Assembly: GCA_030667035.1 (NCBI GenBank)
Contig: DAOUWQ010000100.1
Coordinates: 1-6,053 of the forward strand
Source of the DNA: Candidatus Heimdallarchaeota archaeon
GTDB taxonomy: Archaea; Asgardarchaeota; Heimdallarchaeia; JABLTI01
Direction: 5' to 3'
DNA: 6,053 bases
The notes under the pieces were generated by a model that was given only the letters and a program-made list of their open reading frames with translations, was not told where the DNA came from and made no database searches. Positions 5,726 to 6,053 of this stretch are shown one piece after another; position 1 is the stretch's first letter, and every line of letters starts with the position of its first letter. A program made the translations under genes and the position numbers.

Positions 5726-6053
5726 ATGATTTCTATTGACAAATATGAATTTGATGAAAATCTGTATTATTATACCGGTGGAGACGGGCACGTATGGGTT
5801 AAGAAACTCGACGATGGAAAAATACGCGTTGGTTTTGATGACTTCGGTCAACAACTCGCTGGAAAAATCCTATTTGTCAGAACAGTCTCTCCTGGAAAAG
5901 AAAGACCAAAAGGCAAAAGCTTGGGCACGATTGAAACTGGTAAATACGTTGGTGCAATTAAATGTCCCGTTAATGGAACTGTTGTTGAAATAAACGCAGC
6001 AATAAAAGAAACTCCATCACTAATTAATGATGACCCCTACGATAAGGGTTGGA
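5726..6053 (+). CDS. gcvH: Glycine cleavage system H-like lipoyl carrier protein (5' part, cut by the window end)
   Basis: The first 109 codons encode an H-protein-like lipoyl domain. Matching pieces are GHVWVKKLDDGKIRVGFDDF (residues 21-40), QLAGKILFVRTVSPGK (43-58), GTIETGKYVGAIKCPVNGTV (67-86) and TPSLINDDPYDKGW (96-109). These follow the H-protein order EHEWLR, VGIT, GDMVFV, ESVKAAS, PVSG and ELVNSEPYAGGW. K73 in ETGK falls at the lipoylated lysine of the canonical ESVKA motif. H protein shuttles the aminomethyl group among the P, T and L proteins of glycine cleavage; many archaeal H-like proteins lack those partners and may carry lipoyl groups for other purposes. About 20 C-terminal residues should lie beyond the window. 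Start and frame are fixed by GAGGAG at 5711-5716. No gcvP or gcvT is visible here, so the true partner is open. Confidence 0.9.
   Translation, partial: MISIDKYEFDENLYYYTGGDGHVWVKKLDDGKIRVGFDDFGQQLAGKILFVRTVSPGKERPKGKSLGTIETGKYVGAIKCPVNGTVVEINAAIKETPSLINDDPYDKGW

Noticed and set aside
5736..5993. Plus-strand open frame of 85 codons overlapping the GcvH-like gene
   Set aside because: It is in a different frame from the clear H-protein sequence that starts at 5726 behind GAGGAG, and its translation resembles nothing.

Overview
The window is AT-rich (about one third GC by eye), and every convincing gene lies on the + strand. It looks archaeal. It carries a single-fold archaeal histone and a full-length TiaS, the enzyme that makes agmatidine in archaeal tRNA-Ile2. 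Candidate promoters have the BRE/TATA form, and two genes have GAGG-type ribosome binding sites. The mix of a histone, a GcvH-like lipoyl carrier protein and a very AT-rich genome would suit an Asgard-type or related mesophilic archaeon. That placement is inference; nothing here proves a lineage.

Layout: (1) 1-90 holds a possible last few codons of an upstream gene and a hairpin plus T-rich terminator. (2) 202-2046 encodes a multi-pass membrane protein whose N-terminal part resembles the HGSNAT/DUF1624/YeiB-type membrane acyltransferases; it has an extra C-terminal two-helix module resembling DUF4190. It starts at TTG and ends in a hairpin that overlaps its stop codon. (3) 2237-2473 is a 78-residue histone with its own promoter and a hairpin terminator, also overlapping its stop codon. 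(4) 2629-4239 is a 536-residue protein that I do not recognise: a short N-terminal domain, a long Lys/Ser/Glu-rich linker and a larger C-terminal domain with a CSCGS motif. (5) 4275-5618 is tiaS, 35 bases downstream with no terminator between, so probably co-transcribed with the unknown gene. (6) 5726 to the window end is the first 109 codons of a GcvH-like protein with a strong GAGGAG site, preceded by a small tandem repeat that could fold over that site.

The genes do not form an obvious single pathway. Chromatin packing (histone), tRNA modification (TiaS), a lipoyl-type carrier (GcvH-like) and envelope or lipid/sugar acylation (membrane protein) look like independent housekeeping functions. 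Hairpin-type terminators separate the first three units; the unknown gene and tiaS form the only probable operon. The points most worth a second look are the uncharacterised protein next to histone and tiaS, the substitutions at canonical DNA-binding and stacking positions in the histone, and the repeated use of bacterial-looking hairpin terminators that overlap stop codons. No stretch over 300 bases lacks a gene. I saw no tRNA, rRNA, CRISPR array, insertion sequence or attachment site.
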